A stretch of 64,000 nt of DNA from an uncultured Muribaculaceae bacterium (GTDB lineage: Bacteria; Bacteroidota; Bacteroidia; Bacteroidales; Muribaculaceae): positions 6,752 through 70,751 of the forward strand of contig CAJTRS010000008.1 in the NCBI GenBank assembly GCA_910578805.1, written 5' to 3'. Both the position numbers and the translations under genes were made by a program. Below, piece after piece: positions 9,973-19,128 of this stretch. The notes beneath the pieces are model-generated. The model did not search any database. It was not told the DNA's origin and saw only the letters and a program-made list of their open reading frames with translations. The stretch's first letter is position 1. Each line of letters starts with the position of its first letter.

Positions 9973-10044
9973 TACCCCGGAGCAGAATCGAACTGCTATC
10001 AAAAGTTTAGGAAACTTCTATTCTATCCGTTGAACTACCGGGGC
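9973..10044 (-). tRNA. tRNA-Arg(CCT)
   Basis: The cloverleaf is complete on the minus strand: 7-bp acceptor (GCCCCGG with CCGGGGT, first pair a G-U), D arm GTTC/GAAT, anticodon arm GAAGT-TTCCTAA-ACTTT with anticodon CCT (decodes AGG), T arm AGCAG-TTCGATT-CTGCT, discriminator A. CCA is not encoded. Confidence 0.93.
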
Positions 10045-10063
10045 TTTTGGCTTTATCTGCCTA

Positions 10064-10071
10064 CAAAGATA
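10064..10071 (-). promoter_or_regulatory. -7 box of tRNA-Arg (possibly also MFS and GH130)
   Basis: Reverse-strand TATCTTTG lies 19 bases before the first base of the mature tRNA. No convincing -33 element is seen. It could also drive the transporter/phosphorylase pair downstream. Confidence 0.5.
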
Positions 10072-10109
10072 CAAAATATCCGAGAACTCAGCTATCGGGC
10101 GCGTTTTTT

Positions 10110-10622
10110 TTATGTTTGCCCGCCGATACGGTCATAGTTTGTAAAGCGGTAAGCGGCTCCGCTGCGAGGATCGACAAAATCCTCGGAAGATTCGGAGAGT
10201 GACCATTGCGAGGGATCAACATCGGGAAAAAATGTATCGGCATCAGGCACCGGAGCGTCAACGGCAGTGATATAGAGTCTATCGGCCACAGGCATGGCCT
10301 GACGGTATATCTCACCACCGCCTATTATCATAATCTCCTCTACGCCGGCACACATCGCCACAGCCTCCTCTATGGACCGCACGGTCTCAACTTCCGGCGC
10401 GCTCCAGGCAGGATTGCGCGTGATCACAATATTGCGGCGCCCGGGCAATGCCCCCGACGGAAGAGCCTCGAACGTCTTGCGCCCCATCACTATCGGCTTG
10501 CCGGTGGTCAGAGCCTTGAAGCGTCTGAAGTCCTCACGTATATGAAACGGCTGATCGCCGCCGCGGCCTATGGCTCCGTCCCGGGCCACGATCGCGATTA
10601 TGCTTATTACTGGTGTGGTCAT
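10110..10622 (-). CDS. folA: Dihydrofolate reductase
   Basis: 170 residues. [31 protein letters not shown] gives the NADPH/substrate N-terminal strand and the catalytic acid (the Asp of REDF), with Phe where many DHFRs have Trp; [14 protein letters not shown] and [10 protein letters not shown] are the cofactor-binding blocks. It reduces dihydrofolate to tetrahydrofolate, regenerating the cofactor consumed by thymidylate synthase. Its start overlaps the thyA stop by four bases, so the two are translationally coupled as the last genes of the rnz-tadA-ferredoxin-thyA-folA operon. Confidence 0.95.
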   Translation of the reverse strand: MTTPVISIIAIVARDGAIGRGGDQPFHIREDFRRFKALTTGKPIVMGRKTFEALPSGALPGRRNIVITRNPAWSAPEVETVRSIEEAVAMCAGVEEIMIIGGGEIYRQAMPVADRLYITAVDAPVPDADTFFPDVDPSQWSLSESSEDFVDPRSGAAYRFTNYDRIGGQT

Positions 10623-11413
10623 ACCGATACTTTGCCCGGAATATGCGGGTGCGGGTCGTAACCTTCGAGCCTGAAATCCTCATATCGGAAACCGAATATG
10701 TCATTCACGTCCGGATTTATCACCATGTGCGGTAAATGCCGCGGTTCACGCTGTAACTGAAGCCTGACCTGGTCAATATGGTTAGTATATATATGTGCGT
10801 CGCCGAGAGTGTGCACGAATTCTCCGGCTTCCAGCCCGGTTACCTGCGCCATCATCATGAGCAGAAGCGCATAGGAAGCTATATTGAAGGGCACTCCCAG
10901 AAATATGTCGGCACTGCGCTGATACAACTGGAGACTGAGCTTTCCGCCGGCCACATAAAATTGAAAAAACGCATGACACGGCGGAAGATTCATATTGGGA
11001 ATGTCAGCCACATTCCAGGCGCTGACTATCATGCGACGCGAATCAGGATCATTCTTTATCATATCGGTGACCTCGGCTATCTGGTCTATGGAGCCGCCGT
11101 TGTAATCAGGCCACGAACGCCACTGGTAGCCATAGATGTGACCGAGATCGCCATCGTCGCCGGCCCATTCGTTCCATATTCTCACACCATTGTCCTGAAG
11201 ATACTTCACATTTGTGTCACCTTTGAGAAACCACAGGAGTTCGTGTATGATGGAGCGCAGATGGAGCTTTTTGGTTGTAAGCAACGGAAATCCGTCGGAC
11301 AGGTCAAACCTCATCTGGTAGCCGAACACACTGCGGGTGCCGGTGCCGGTACGGTCGCCTTTGTCTGTACCATGCTCAAGCACATGGTCGAGTAGCTGTA
11401 GATACTGTTTCAT
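10619..11413 (-). CDS. thyA: Thymidylate synthase
   Basis: 264 residues, the exact length of the E. coli enzyme. The catalytic Cys146 lies in [29 protein letters not shown] binds dUMP and [14 protein letters not shown] is near the C-terminus. It makes dTMP from dUMP using methylene-tetrahydrofolate, and the resulting dihydrofolate is recycled by FolA encoded immediately downstream. Four-base overlaps occur at both ends (with the ferredoxin-like gene and with folA). Confidence 0.97.
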   Translation of the reverse strand: MKQYLQLLDHVLEHGTDKGDRTGTGTRSVFGYQMRFDLSDGFPLLTTKKLHLRSIIHELLWFLKGDTNVKYLQDNGVRIWNEWAGDDGDLGHIYGYQWRSWPDYNGGSIDQIAEVTDMIKNDPDSRRMIVSAWNVADIPNMNLPPCHAFFQFYVAGGKLSLQLYQRSADIFLGVPFNIASYALLLMMMAQVTGLEAGEFVHTLGDAHIYTNHIDQVRLQLQREPRHLPHMVINPDVNDIFGFRYEDFRLEGYDPHPHIPGKVSV

Positions 11414-12378
11414 TTGTTATCGCTATGTCGGTGTGAACCGGAATTATCGGAATTTTGTGTTCTGGAGGCCTCGGAGGTACCGCGACTCTCCACCGCCGTA
11501 CCCTGCCTGCGGGCAATCCCCGTGATACGCTGCATCATAGGTTCGGAAAGCTGTTTGCGTCTTGCGGTGTAGTGAATGGCATCGTTCGGGCACACGTTGA
11601 TGCAGTCGAAGCAATCCACACAACGCGAACCGTCAACCACATGATCCGTAAGGTCTATGCACTCACCCTTGCACACCTCCTCACAGCGGCGGCACTGGAT
11701 ACACTTGTCGGTGTCAATATCGATCTGGAATATGGCATACCGGCTCACAAAACCGAGAGTGGTGCCTATGGGACACAGCGTATTGCACAGCACACGCCCC
11801 TTGCGTGCCGACACCATGACCACAGCCACAAAAAGAAACGTAGCTATGATCGATCCGGTAATGGTTGTGGACATCACAACCACCGCCTGACGCTCGGTGA
11901 GCCCGATATTATACAGAAGATTGGCGGCAGGATTCATAAGTTGCGCCAAAAAGCTGTCGCATATACGTTTATACGCCAGATAAGGATCGAGCACGGAAAC
12001 CACGACAGCCACACCTCCAACCATGCACCCTACCATAAGGGCAAGCATCACATAGCGCACAGTCACCGACGGACGGCTGTAATGGTAGGGATACCGGCGG
12101 GCGCGGCGGCCAAGCCTGATACTGCGCGCGGATATATCCTGTAAAGTCCCCATCGGACATACCGACGAGCAATATATGCGCCCGAACACAAGGGTTATCA
12201 TAAGCCATACCACAAACGAAAACAGCGACAGCGCCCTCACGGCAGAACCTATCTGTATCCGTTCGAGCCAGTCACACACACCCGGTATCACGAAGCATGA
12301 ACATGAAAGGCCGGCGGTAAGCACTACAAATATCACCAGCGACACTATTATGCGTGTATATCTGAGCAATCGGTTCAT
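11410..12378 (-). CDS. Membrane-bound 4Fe-4S ferredoxin-like protein (NapH/YccM type)
   Basis: 322 residues with four to five membrane segments. It carries paired CxxxCP motifs next to the membrane spans ([13 protein letters not shown] near residue 68 and [13 protein letters not shown] near 200), as in NapH-like proteins. Two ferredoxin clusters follow, [15 protein letters not shown] and [15 protein letters not shown]. It probably passes electrons between the quinone pool or a membrane complex and a periplasmic or cytoplasmic partner; the partner is not encoded nearby. The C-terminal 50 residues are hydrophilic and low complexity. It sits between tadA (16 bases upstream) and thyA (4-base overlap). 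Confidence 0.85.
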   Translation of the reverse strand: MNRLLRYTRIIVSLVIFVVLTAGLSCSCFVIPGVCDWLERIQIGSAVRALSLFSFVVWLMITLVFGRIYCSSVCPMGTLQDISARSIRLGRRARRYPYHYSRPSVTVRYVMLALMVGCMVGGVAVVVSVLDPYLAYKRICDSFLAQLMNPAANLLYNIGLTERQAVVVMSTTITGSIIATFLFVAVVMVSARKGRVLCNTLCPIGTTLGFVSRYAIFQIDIDTDKCIQCRRCEEVCKGECIDLTDHVVDGSRCVDCFDCINVCPNDAIHYTARRKQLSEPMMQRITGIARRQGTAVESRGTSEASRTQNSDNSGSHRHSDNK

Positions 12379-12394
12379 AGATTAATTCATCATA

Positions 12395-12850
12395 TCAACG
12401 CTTGCGGGAAAAGAAATCACGCATCAGCGCCGCACATTCATCACCGAGCACCCCTGACGTCACAGTGGTCTTGGGGTGAAATGGCGAGCGGCAGGCAAAC
12501 ACCGAATAACCGCGCTTGGAATCCGGGGCACCGTAAACCACCCTCGATATCTGGCTCCACCCTATAGCTCCGGCGCACATCACACACGGTTCAACGGTAA
12601 CATAGAGAGTGCATTCGGGCAGATATTTTCCTCCGAGGGTCTGCGCGGCGGCCGTGATAGCCTGCATCTCGGCATGGGCTGTAACATCGCCTAAAGCCTC
12701 GGTGAGATTATGGCCGCGCCCTATAACACGCCCGTGAGTCACCACTACGGCGCCTATAGGTATTTCGTCGGCATCGGCAGCACGACGCGCCTCCTCAAGA
12801 GCCATGCGCATATATTTCACATCAATGTCTTCCGTCTCAGCCATAATCAT
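12395..12850 (-). CDS. tadA: tRNA-specific adenosine deaminase
   Basis: 151-residue zinc deaminase. HAE at residues 59-61 gives the zinc His and catalytic Glu; PCVMCAGAI gives the two zinc Cys residues. It converts A34 of tRNA-Arg(ACG) to inosine. The start at 12850 overlaps the rnz stop (ATGA arrangement); a second Met two codons in is also possible. A guanine deaminase-like activity is a less likely alternative. Confidence 0.92.
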   Translation of the reverse strand: MIMAETEDIDVKYMRMALEEARRAADADEIPIGAVVVTHGRVIGRGHNLTEALGDVTAHAEMQAITAAAQTLGGKYLPECTLYVTVEPCVMCAGAIGWSQISRVVYGAPDSKRGYSVFACRSPFHPKTTVTSGVLGDECAALMRDFFSRKR

Positions 12851-13758
12851 ATATCTATTCTCAAACCTTCGGAAGCGGGAATCACCTCGTTAAAATTGGC
12901 ACAGGCATCGCTTACAAGCACCCCCACATCAGTATAACGCTTCGAGTAATGTCCGATCACAAGACGTTTGACACCGGCAAGCAGGGCTATACGCGCCGCC
13001 TCGGCCGCCGTAGAGTGTCCGCGTTCACGGGCCTGCGCGGCCATAGAGGAATGGTACGTGGCTTCGTGATACAACACATCGACCCCCCTGACAGCTTCGG
13101 CCACACGCGTGTCAAAAGCCGTGTCGGAACAGTAAGCGTAGCTACGTGACGGATCGGCGGGAGTCGTAAGCCGCGCATTGGCTATCACCGTACCGTCGGG
13201 AGTGATATAATCGTCGCCGGATTTTATGCCGTGGAGAGATGATACAGGAATATTATAAAACCGCACCATATCACCGCGCAGATGACGCTGCTTGGGCTTT
13301 TCCCGAAACACGAATCCATAGCACGGCACACGGTGGTAAAGCGGAAATGCCTCTACGGTCAGCGATGCCGATTCATAGATAACACCGCCGGCACCCTTTA
13401 TGGGAATGAATTTTATCTCAAACGGTGTTTCGCGGCAGAAATAGTCGGCAATAGAACGCATTATTCCTATACCTTCGGCCGGCAGATGCACAGTGACACA
13501 GCCGCGCTTCTCATGTAGAGCCAGCGTTGACAATAACCCGGGCAACCCAAGACAATGATCTCCATGAAGATGCGATATGAATATATGCCCCAGCCGTGAA
13601 AACTGAAGTCTCATGCGCCTCATCATGCATTGCGCACCCTCGCCACAGTCAATCATGAACAAATTGCCGCGATAGTCTATCACCTGCGATGAAGGATTAT
13701 GGGCGGGCGTTGGCGTGGCCGAACCGCAACCGAGTATGTTAAGAGTAAAATCCGACAT
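12847..13758 (-). CDS. rnz: Ribonuclease Z
   Basis: 303-residue metallo-beta-lactamase-fold tRNase Z. The metal site SHLHGDHCLGL covers residues 62-72 (His63, His65, Asp67, His68); further ligands are in YCSDTAF and the VIGHYSKRY block. It removes 3' trailers from tRNA precursors, in keeping with neither visible tRNA gene encoding CCA. First gene of the five-gene minus-strand operon, coupled to tadA by overlap. Confidence 0.94.
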   Translation of the reverse strand: MSDFTLNILGCGSATPTPAHNPSSQVIDYRGNLFMIDCGEGAQCMMRRMRLQFSRLGHIFISHLHGDHCLGLPGLLSTLALHEKRGCVTVHLPAEGIGIMRSIADYFCRETPFEIKFIPIKGAGGVIYESASLTVEAFPLYHRVPCYGFVFREKPKQRHLRGDMVRFYNIPVSSLHGIKSGDDYITPDGTVIANARLTTPADPSRSYAYCSDTAFDTRVAEAVRGVDVLYHEATYHSSMAAQARERGHSTAAEAARIALLAGVKRLVIGHYSKRYTDVGVLVSDACANFNEVIPASEGLRIDI

Positions 13759-13801
13759 TTAAAATCTGTTTTTTGGAATCATTATAGATCCAAATGAAAC
13801 A

Positions 13802-13809
13802 CAAAGATA
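13802..13809 (-). promoter_or_regulatory. -7 box of the rnz-tadA-ferredoxin-thyA-folA operon
   Basis: Reverse-strand TATCTTTG lies 43 bases ahead of the rnz start codon. The -33 region is AT-rich without a clean TTTG. Confidence 0.5.
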
Positions 13810-13900
13810 ATGTTTTTTTCGCTTTTTAACTACCCGAGTGTATCGATTTCAATAAAGAACATTAATTTGGTTAATTATAAATAAATGTGAGCGTTGTAGC

Positions 13901-13931
13901 TTGACTCGGACTTTATATGTGACTAATTTTG
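13901..13931 (+). promoter_or_regulatory. Promoter for a short transcript upstream of the DUF3822 gene
   Basis: TTG at 13901-13903 and TAATTTTG at 13924-13931 are separated by 20 bases. Initiation near 13938 would run into the hairpin at 13972-14009. The next gene has its own promoter farther on. Confidence 0.5.
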
Positions 13932-13937
13932 CACAGT

Positions 13938-14013
13938 AGTTTTTTCATAGGATTAGATTTTTAAGGTTTACACTGCCGCCATGTCATCGCGATGATGCCG
14001 GGCGGCAGTTTCA
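13938..14013 (+). ncRNA. Candidate short RNA, about 75 nt, or terminated leader
   Basis: Bounded by the promoter at 13901-13931 and the hairpin at 13972-14009 followed by a T-rich stretch. No coding potential is visible. This rests only on the promoter-plus-hairpin arrangement. Confidence 0.3.
13972..14009 (+). terminator. Hairpin, terminator-like
   Basis: ACTGCCGCC (13972-13980) pairs with GGCGGCAGT (14001-14009), and an inner self-complementary TCATCGCGATGA lies within the loop. It is followed by TTTCATTT, a weak U-tract. Confidence 0.5.
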
Positions 14014-14049
14014 TTTAAGGATATTCGCGACCGGCAAAAAACAAATAAA

Positions 14050-14082
14050 TTTGTTTTTGCTCTCGACTTATTTGTATCTTTG
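14050..14082 (+). promoter_or_regulatory. Promoter of the DUF3822-rsmD operon
   Basis: TTTG (14050-14053), 21 bases, TATCTTTG (14075-14082). The start codon is at 14088, only five bases after the -7 box, so the message would be leaderless or nearly so. Confidence 0.7.
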
Positions 14083-14087
14083 CCCTC

Positions 14088-14921
14088 ATGGAACAAGGAC
14101 GACTTGAAAAAGACATGATAGCACAGCCTGAGCTCTGGCGCATGATGCTTATGGTATCTGACAGCCGGCTTGAGGTTGCCCTGTATCCGCCTGTGGCCCG
14201 TGAAGAGCTCATATGGCGCAGTTTCAGGTTTGAACCGTCGGCAGCCTCCACGCTGAAAGCCATAGAAGATGTGATATATGACAATCCCCTGCTTCTAAGC
14301 GACTTCAAAAGCATCGGCTGCATAGTGGATTGCGGCACACGCATAGCCGTACCCTCTGAAGCCGGCGAAAACGACTGCCGGTTGCTTATGGAACAGACGT
14401 GTAGCGGTGACTACATTACTGAAGGTGACGTGGAAATATTCTCCACCGGCACAGCCAACGCCAATATCTCACTAATCCAGGACCCCGGACTTAAAGCGTT
14501 TCTTACAAGAACGTTCTACAACATCAGATTTGTGGAACGTAAAGCCGCCTTGTGCCGGTATTTCACGGCACACCACGAAGGCATGGCTTCCGCGCGCGTG
14601 TATGTGATTATGCACGGCGATGTGCTGACACTCATAGCCATCGATGGCGACCGGCTGCTGGCAGCCAACGATTTCCGGTGCCGTTCGGCTGCCGATGCCG
14701 CTTATTACGTGCTCGCCTGCATAAAGACTGCCGGACTCGACCCCCACACCACAGATGTGACCCTGAGCGGAGAACCGGATTTTGACGGATCGCCGGAGAG
14801 CATACTGCGGCAATACCTGCCAAATGTGAAACCGGTGCCATTCCCCATGCTCCGCTACCGGGTATCGAAACACACTCTCAAAGCACCTATAGACCTGTTA
14901 ATAAGCCAGCAATGCGAATAA
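14088..14921 (+). CDS. DUF3822 family protein
   Basis: 277 residues, no signal peptide, soluble. It matches the DUF3822 family of Bacteroidetes, whose genes typically lie directly upstream of rsmD, as here (the last 10 bases overlap the rsmD start). The fold is expected to be related to the actin/hexokinase-like group, but no catalytic motif can be named and the function is unknown. The start is fixed by the promoter ending at 14082. Confidence 0.85.
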   Translation: MEQGRLEKDMIAQPELWRMMLMVSDSRLEVALYPPVAREELIWRSFRFEPSAASTLKAIEDVIYDNPLLLSDFKSIGCIVDCGTRIAVPSEAGENDCRLLMEQTCSGDYITEGDVEIFSTGTANANISLIQDPGLKAFLTRTFYNIRFVERKAALCRYFTAHHEGMASARVYVIMHGDVLTLIAIDGDRLLAANDFRCRSAADAAYYVLACIKTAGLDPHTTDVTLSGEPDFDGSPESILRQYLPNVKPVPFPMLRYRVSKHTLKAPIDLLISQQCE

Positions 14922-15460
14922 TCAGAGGTAAATACGGCCGCAGGCGCTTCAATGTGCCCGGCAACATAACAGCTCGACCCACTACGGATTTTGCCCGTGA
15001 AAACGTGTTTAACGTGATCGAGAATATGATTGATATAGAAGATATCACCGCACTTGATCTATTTGCTGGCACAGGAGCCGTGACATTCGAACTCCTTTCG
15101 CGCGGCGCCGCCTCCGTGACCTCGGTTGAAAAAGCCCCGACGCAATTCCGCTTCATCGAGAAAGTGGCATCTGAACTCGGCGAAAAGAATCTGCACTTGG
15201 TGCGTGGCGACGTGTTCAGATACCTTTCCGCGGCACCGAAACAGAAGTTTGACTTCGTGTTTGCCGACCCGCCTTACGACATGCCTGCTTTTGCCGAAGT
15301 GCCAGCGGCGGTACTCGGTTCGGGCATTATAAAAGATGGCGGTATATTCATTCTCGAACACTCACGCAAACATGACTTTTCCTCCCTTGAGGGATTTCAC
15401 CGTCATCTGGCCTACGGCAGTGTGAATTTCTCTATATTTATTTGTAAATTTGCCACATGA
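14912..15460 (+). CDS. rsmD: 16S rRNA (guanine966-N2)-methyltransferase
   Basis: 182 residues. RIIRGKYGRRRFNVP is the typical N-terminus, RPTTDFARENVFNVI the RNA-recognition segment, LDLFAGTGAVTFELLSRGA the SAM site and FADPPYD the catalytic NPPY-type motif. Modifies G966 of 16S rRNA. It overlaps DUF3822 upstream and the FtsB-like gene downstream (ATGA). Confidence 0.93.
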   Translation: MRIIRGKYGRRRFNVPGNITARPTTDFARENVFNVIENMIDIEDITALDLFAGTGAVTFELLSRGAASVTSVEKAPTQFRFIEKVASELGEKNLHLVRGDVFRYLSAAPKQKFDFVFADPPYDMPAFAEVPAAVLGSGIIKDGGIFILEHSRKHDFSSLEGFHRHLAYGSVNFSIFICKFAT

Positions 15461-15774
15461 AACCCAAGCGACACAGAACATTCCTGCAGTGGTGCCGGCG
15501 ATATATCAGCCTGAGTCTGGTAGCAATTACCGGAGCTTTGGCCTATATAATGTTTTTCACCGAAAAGTCCACCGGAGAGACCTACCGCTACACCCGCAAG
15601 GTGGAGCAGCTGAAAGCACAACTGAAATCGGAACAGGACTCACTGGAATATTATAAACGGCTAAACAAAAATGTTTACACCTCTGTCGATGCCATGGAGC
15701 AGGTGGTGCGCGAGAATTTCCACATGCAGCGCGCCAATGAAGATGTGTATGTGGTGGAGAGAGTAAGCAGATAA
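15457..15774 (+). CDS. FtsB/DivIC-like septum formation initiator
   Basis: 105 residues: short basic cytoplasmic head, one membrane segment (about 17-35), a coiled-coil stretch (about 45-75) and the conserved end around VVRENFHMQRANEDVYVVE, typical of FtsB/DivIC division proteins. It would join the FtsQLB-type complex at the septum. Four-base overlap with rsmD. Confidence 0.87.
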   Translation: MKPKRHRTFLQWCRRYISLSLVAITGALAYIMFFTEKSTGETYRYTRKVEQLKAQLKSEQDSLEYYKRLNKNVYTSVDAMEQVVRENFHMQRANEDVYVVERVSR

Positions 15775-15791
15775 CACCGACACGATAAGAT

Positions 15792-16169
15792 ATGAACGAC
15801 AAGACCTACACACGCAAAAATGCGTGGACCACATGGATATTCAATGCCGGATTGCTGTGCGTGATGATAGGCACGGCTATGCCGCTGATCATGCACGGCT
15901 CCGAGGCCTACAAATGGATATACTGTGCGGGAGCCCTGATGAGCCTGTGCGGCAAACTGCTGCGCCGCACACCCTCCGGCCTGCCCATGAACGTGAAACG
16001 CCTTATGCGCATAGAGATATGGGCCACCATAATGTTCTGCGCCGGAGGATTCTTCATGTGGTACACCTTGGGGAGCTACGGCGCCATGGACTGGATAGCA
16101 TTTACCCTCGCCGGGGGCATAATTCTGATATACACCTCCATAATGATACCACGGCGAATGTCAAAATAA
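15792..16169 (+). CDS. Small integral membrane protein, function unknown
   Basis: 125 residues with four hydrophobic segments (about 13-34, 40-58, 72-91, 97-118) separated by short basic loops (RRTPSG, NVKRLMR). No enzymatic motif. The position 17 bases after the ftsB-like gene suggests cotranscription, but gives no function. Confidence 0.7.
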   Translation: MNDKTYTRKNAWTTWIFNAGLLCVMIGTAMPLIMHGSEAYKWIYCAGALMSLCGKLLRRTPSGLPMNVKRLMRIEIWATIMFCAGGFFMWYTLGSYGAMDWIAFTLAGGIILIYTSIMIPRRMSK

Positions 16170-16202
16170 GCTAATTAAGCCGTAGTCTTAACCAAGATTT
16201 AC

Positions 16203-16210
16203 TAACTTTG
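16203..16210 (+). promoter_or_regulatory. -7 box of the coaX operon
   Basis: TAACTTTG matches TAnnTTTG, six bases before the ATG at 16217. No clear -33 element. The box overlaps a TTG that would otherwise extend the reading frame by three codons. Confidence 0.5.
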
Positions 16211-16216
16211 CGCCAA

Positions 16217-16957
16217 ATGGCACTACATCTATCCATCGACCAGGGTAATTCGGCCGCAAAAATGGCTTTGTGGCGCGATGACGAACTCGTAGCAATGAGC
16301 ATAGAGCGCAGCCTCACGCCCGATGTGCTCGCGGGGTTCATAGCCCGCGGCAACGCGCCTGTCGATGCAGCCATCTACTGCTCTGTAGCCTCTAAAGGCA
16401 CCGAAGTGGTAGCCTGCCTTGAAAATATGGTCAGACGGGTAATGAGACTCCAGGCCTCAACACCGTTGCCCATAGAGATTGAATACGGCAAACCCGGCTC
16501 CCTTGGTGCCGACAGGATAGCTGCCGCTGTAGGAGCGAGAGCACTCATGCCCGACAGATCATTGCTGGTAGTTGACGCCGGCACTGCGGTTACCTACGAT
16601 GCGGTAACCCCCGACGGAAAGTTCATCGGAGGCAACATCGCCCCGGGTATGAACATGCGCCTGGAGGCCCTGCACCGCTTCACTGCCAGACTGCCGCGAG
16701 TGGAAATGCCTCGCACACTGCCTGCCGACAGATTTCTCGGCCATGATACCGCCTCGGCCATGATACTCGGTGCGGTATATGGAATAGTTGGAGCGATATC
16801 ATACTATCACTCGCATCTGCCGCAAGACACCAGAGTAGTGATGACAGGAGGCTGGGCTGAAGAGTTGAGCCGTCTGTGTGATTTTGACGTGCTTGTAGAG
16901 CCCAATTTAGTGAGCAAGGGTCTTAACAGAATATTAATGTACAATGAAAATATCTAA
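16217..16957 (+). CDS. coaX: Type III pantothenate kinase
   Basis: First step of coenzyme A synthesis, phosphorylating pantothenate. DQGNSAAKMALW is the N-terminal phosphate loop, GADRIAAAVGA and VVDAGTAVTYD hold the acidic catalytic and monovalent-cation residues, and GGNIAPGMNMR follows. The ATG at 16217 (MALHLSIDQG) is chosen because the TTG three codons upstream lies inside the -7 promoter box. The 3' end overlaps the outer-membrane protein gene by 14 bases. Confidence 0.93.
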   Translation: MALHLSIDQGNSAAKMALWRDDELVAMSIERSLTPDVLAGFIARGNAPVDAAIYCSVASKGTEVVACLENMVRRVMRLQASTPLPIEIEYGKPGSLGADRIAAAVGARALMPDRSLLVVDAGTAVTYDAVTPDGKFIGGNIAPGMNMRLEALHRFTARLPRVEMPRTLPADRFLGHDTASAMILGAVYGIVGAISYYHSHLPQDTRVVMTGGWAEELSRLCDFDVLVEPNLVSKGLNRILMYNENI

Positions 16958-18206
16958 AAAACTATCGTTTTTGGCTCTCGGCTTATTGTCGGTGGCCGTA
17001 AATGCGGCCGCACAGGGTATGAGCGTTTCGCCCTACTCCAAATTCGGCTACGGATTGCTCAACGACAACGCAACATCATCACAGCGACAGATGGGTGGCG
17101 TAGGCTACGCCATGAATTCCGGACGTCAGATCAATGTCATGAATCCGGCTTCGTATGCCGCCACAGACACCCTTACATTCCTTTTCGACATGGGTCTGGA
17201 CTTCACCATGCTCCATTCATCGGAAGCGGCTTCGGGCAATAATCCGGCCACAAGCGACACCCAATACGGAGGCGGCATAGAATATCTGACCATGCAGGTG
17301 CCCATAGGTAAATGCATGGGAGCGAGCCTCGGTCTTGTTCCATACTCCTCGGTGGGATATTCGTTCGGATCCAAAATTGACAACGGCACCAACTCCCATG
17401 AAGGCCAAGGCGGCCTCAACCAGCTCTATATCGGATTTGCCGGACGCCTCTTCAAGGGATTCAGCATAGGAACCAACGTATCGTATCTGTTCGGCACCAC
17501 GGTCAATGACGTCTATGTCAACACATCGGCCGGATCATCATCGCTGTTCGAACAGTTGCTGCGGGTACGTGACTGGCGAGTGCAGTTCGGCGCCCAATAT
17601 ACGCTCAACATCAACAAGGAGCATACACTCACTGCGGGTGTGGTTTACAGTCCGGGCAAGACACTGCTCGGCAAAGCCCGCGTTATAAAATACGATGTGT
17701 CGGCTGATGAAAAACCCGACACTCTGGCACAGCGCTCGCTCAAAGGCAACGCCTCCCTGCCCGACACCTGGGGTGCCGGACTCAACTACGGCTGGCAAGG
17801 ACGCCTGCATGTGGAGGCCGACTTCACCTACCAGCCCTGGAGCAAGGTAAAGACAATATCCATGCCCCAGTTCGAGTCAACACGCTTTGCCGACCGCTGG
17901 CAGGTGAATCTTGGTGCTGAATTCCGCCCGTCGCTCCGAGGCAAATACTTCCAGCGCATGAGCTACCGCGCCGGAGCCTTTTTCAACCGCGATTACATGA
18001 TGGTAGGCGACAATAATGTGCGCGAGTACGGAGTATCATTCGGATTTGGATTCCCAGCCCTTGCTTCTAAAACACTCATCAATCTCGGTTTCGAGTACCG
18101 CCACCGTCAGGCCCACCCCAATCCGCTGCTTAAGGAAAACTATTTCAACATAAAGCTCGGCATCAACTTCAACGAGCTCTGGTTCTTCCAGAACAAGATT
18201 AAATAA
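16944..18206 (+). CDS. Outer-membrane beta-barrel protein (FadL/OmpP1-like)
   Basis: 420 residues with a Sec signal peptide (MKISKKLSFLALGLLSVAVNAAAQ) and a body of alternating amphipathic strands with aromatic girdle residues; GMSVSPYSKFGYG opens the barrel and IKLGINFNELWFF closes it. This gene between coaX and lptC is a conserved neighbour in Bacteroidales. Substrate transport is possible but unproven. There is a 14-base overlap with coaX. Confidence 0.75.
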   Translation: MKISKKLSFLALGLLSVAVNAAAQGMSVSPYSKFGYGLLNDNATSSQRQMGGVGYAMNSGRQINVMNPASYAATDTLTFLFDMGLDFTMLHSSEAASGNNPATSDTQYGGGIEYLTMQVPIGKCMGASLGLVPYSSVGYSFGSKIDNGTNSHEGQGGLNQLYIGFAGRLFKGFSIGTNVSYLFGTTVNDVYVNTSAGSSSLFEQLLRVRDWRVQFGAQYTLNINKEHTLTAGVVYSPGKTLLGKARVIKYDVSADEKPDTLAQRSLKGNASLPDTWGAGLNYGWQGRLHVEADFTYQPWSKVKTISMPQFESTRFADRWQVNLGAEFRPSLRGKYFQRMSYRAGAFFNRDYMMVGDNNVREYGVSFGFGFPALASKTLINLGFEYRHRQAHPNPLLKENYFNIKLGINFNELWFFQNKIK

Positions 18207-18227
18207 CCCTCGCCGGCACTCCGTGAC

Positions 18228-19079
18228 ATGAAACCGGCCTCCTCAGAGACAAAGCCATTACACAGGACATTGCGCGCGCTACCGCTTGCAGCATGCGCGG
18301 TAGCCTTGTGCGCGGCCGTAGGTCTTACCGGCTGCGGCGAAGAGAAAAAAGAAGTGATCTCGGGAGAAATCGACCCCGAGCATTTCGCCACCATGACCAC
18401 CACCGACGTATCGACCCTGATATCCGACTCGGGAGTGATACGCTACCACATCACGGCTCCGCTCTGGCTCGTGTTCGACGAGGCAAGCGAACCCCACTGG
18501 AAATTTCCACAGGGACTGTTTCTTGAAAAGTACAACGACTCGTTCAAGCAGGACGCATCGATCACATCTGACTCGGCCATATATTTCAGGGACAGCCAGT
18601 TGTGGAGACTCGACGGATATGTGGAGATCACCAATCCGGCGGGAGAGAAATTCCTGACACGACAACTGTTCTGGGATCAGCGCGGACAGAAAGTATATAG
18701 TGACTCGTTTATCCACATAGAGCGCGCCGACCGCATAATAGAAGGCTACGGATTCGTATCGAACGACCGCATGACCAAATATGAAGTACTCAATGTGTCG
18801 GGCATATTCCCCTCCGAGCAGTTCAAACCCGGTGAGACAAGCCGCACACGCAATGACACTGTACAGACCGACAGCATTGCAAAGGCACGCCGCTCCGCTC
18901 CGCCACGCACACACACGTCACCGTACTCCTCCGACGGAACCGCCACCGTGATAATCCCCTCGTCCCCAAAAGAGCGCATCGCCGATGAAGCGGAAAAGAT
19001 CAACCCGGGACAGATGAAAGCGCTAAAACCGGCCAACGGACTTATGTACCGCCGCACCGACAAACGTCATTCCCGCTGA
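18228..19079 (+). CDS. lptC: LPS export periplasmic protein LptC, lipoprotein form
   Basis: 283 residues. Lipobox LTGC follows the hydrophobic signal at about 20-33. The OstA-like beta-jellyroll follows (about 60-200), with the WKFPQGLFLEKY and GYGFVSNDRMTKYEVLNVSG blocks seen in Bacteroidetes LptC. It would take LPS from the LptBFG extractor toward LptA/LptD. The last about 70 residues are a hydrophilic, low-complexity tail that makes it longer than the roughly 190-residue E. coli protein. Confidence 0.85.
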   Translation: MKPASSETKPLHRTLRALPLAACAVALCAAVGLTGCGEEKKEVISGEIDPEHFATMTTTDVSTLISDSGVIRYHITAPLWLVFDEASEPHWKFPQGLFLEKYNDSFKQDASITSDSAIYFRDSQLWRLDGYVEITNPAGEKFLTRQLFWDQRGQKVYSDSFIHIERADRIIEGYGFVSNDRMTKYEVLNVSGIFPSEQFKPGETSRTRNDTVQTDSIAKARRSAPPRTHTSPYSSDGTATVIIPSSPKERIADEAEKINPGQMKALKPANGLMYRRTDKRHSR

Positions 19080-19128
19080 ACCACACGTCAAAACCACCTA
19101 TAACCGATCGTTTGAACAATAAAACAAA

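Noticed and set aside
10085..10109. GC-rich stretch with T-run after folA as a terminator
   Set aside because: The T-run lies on the wrong strand and within the loop for the minus-strand transcript; the stem is only five pairs.
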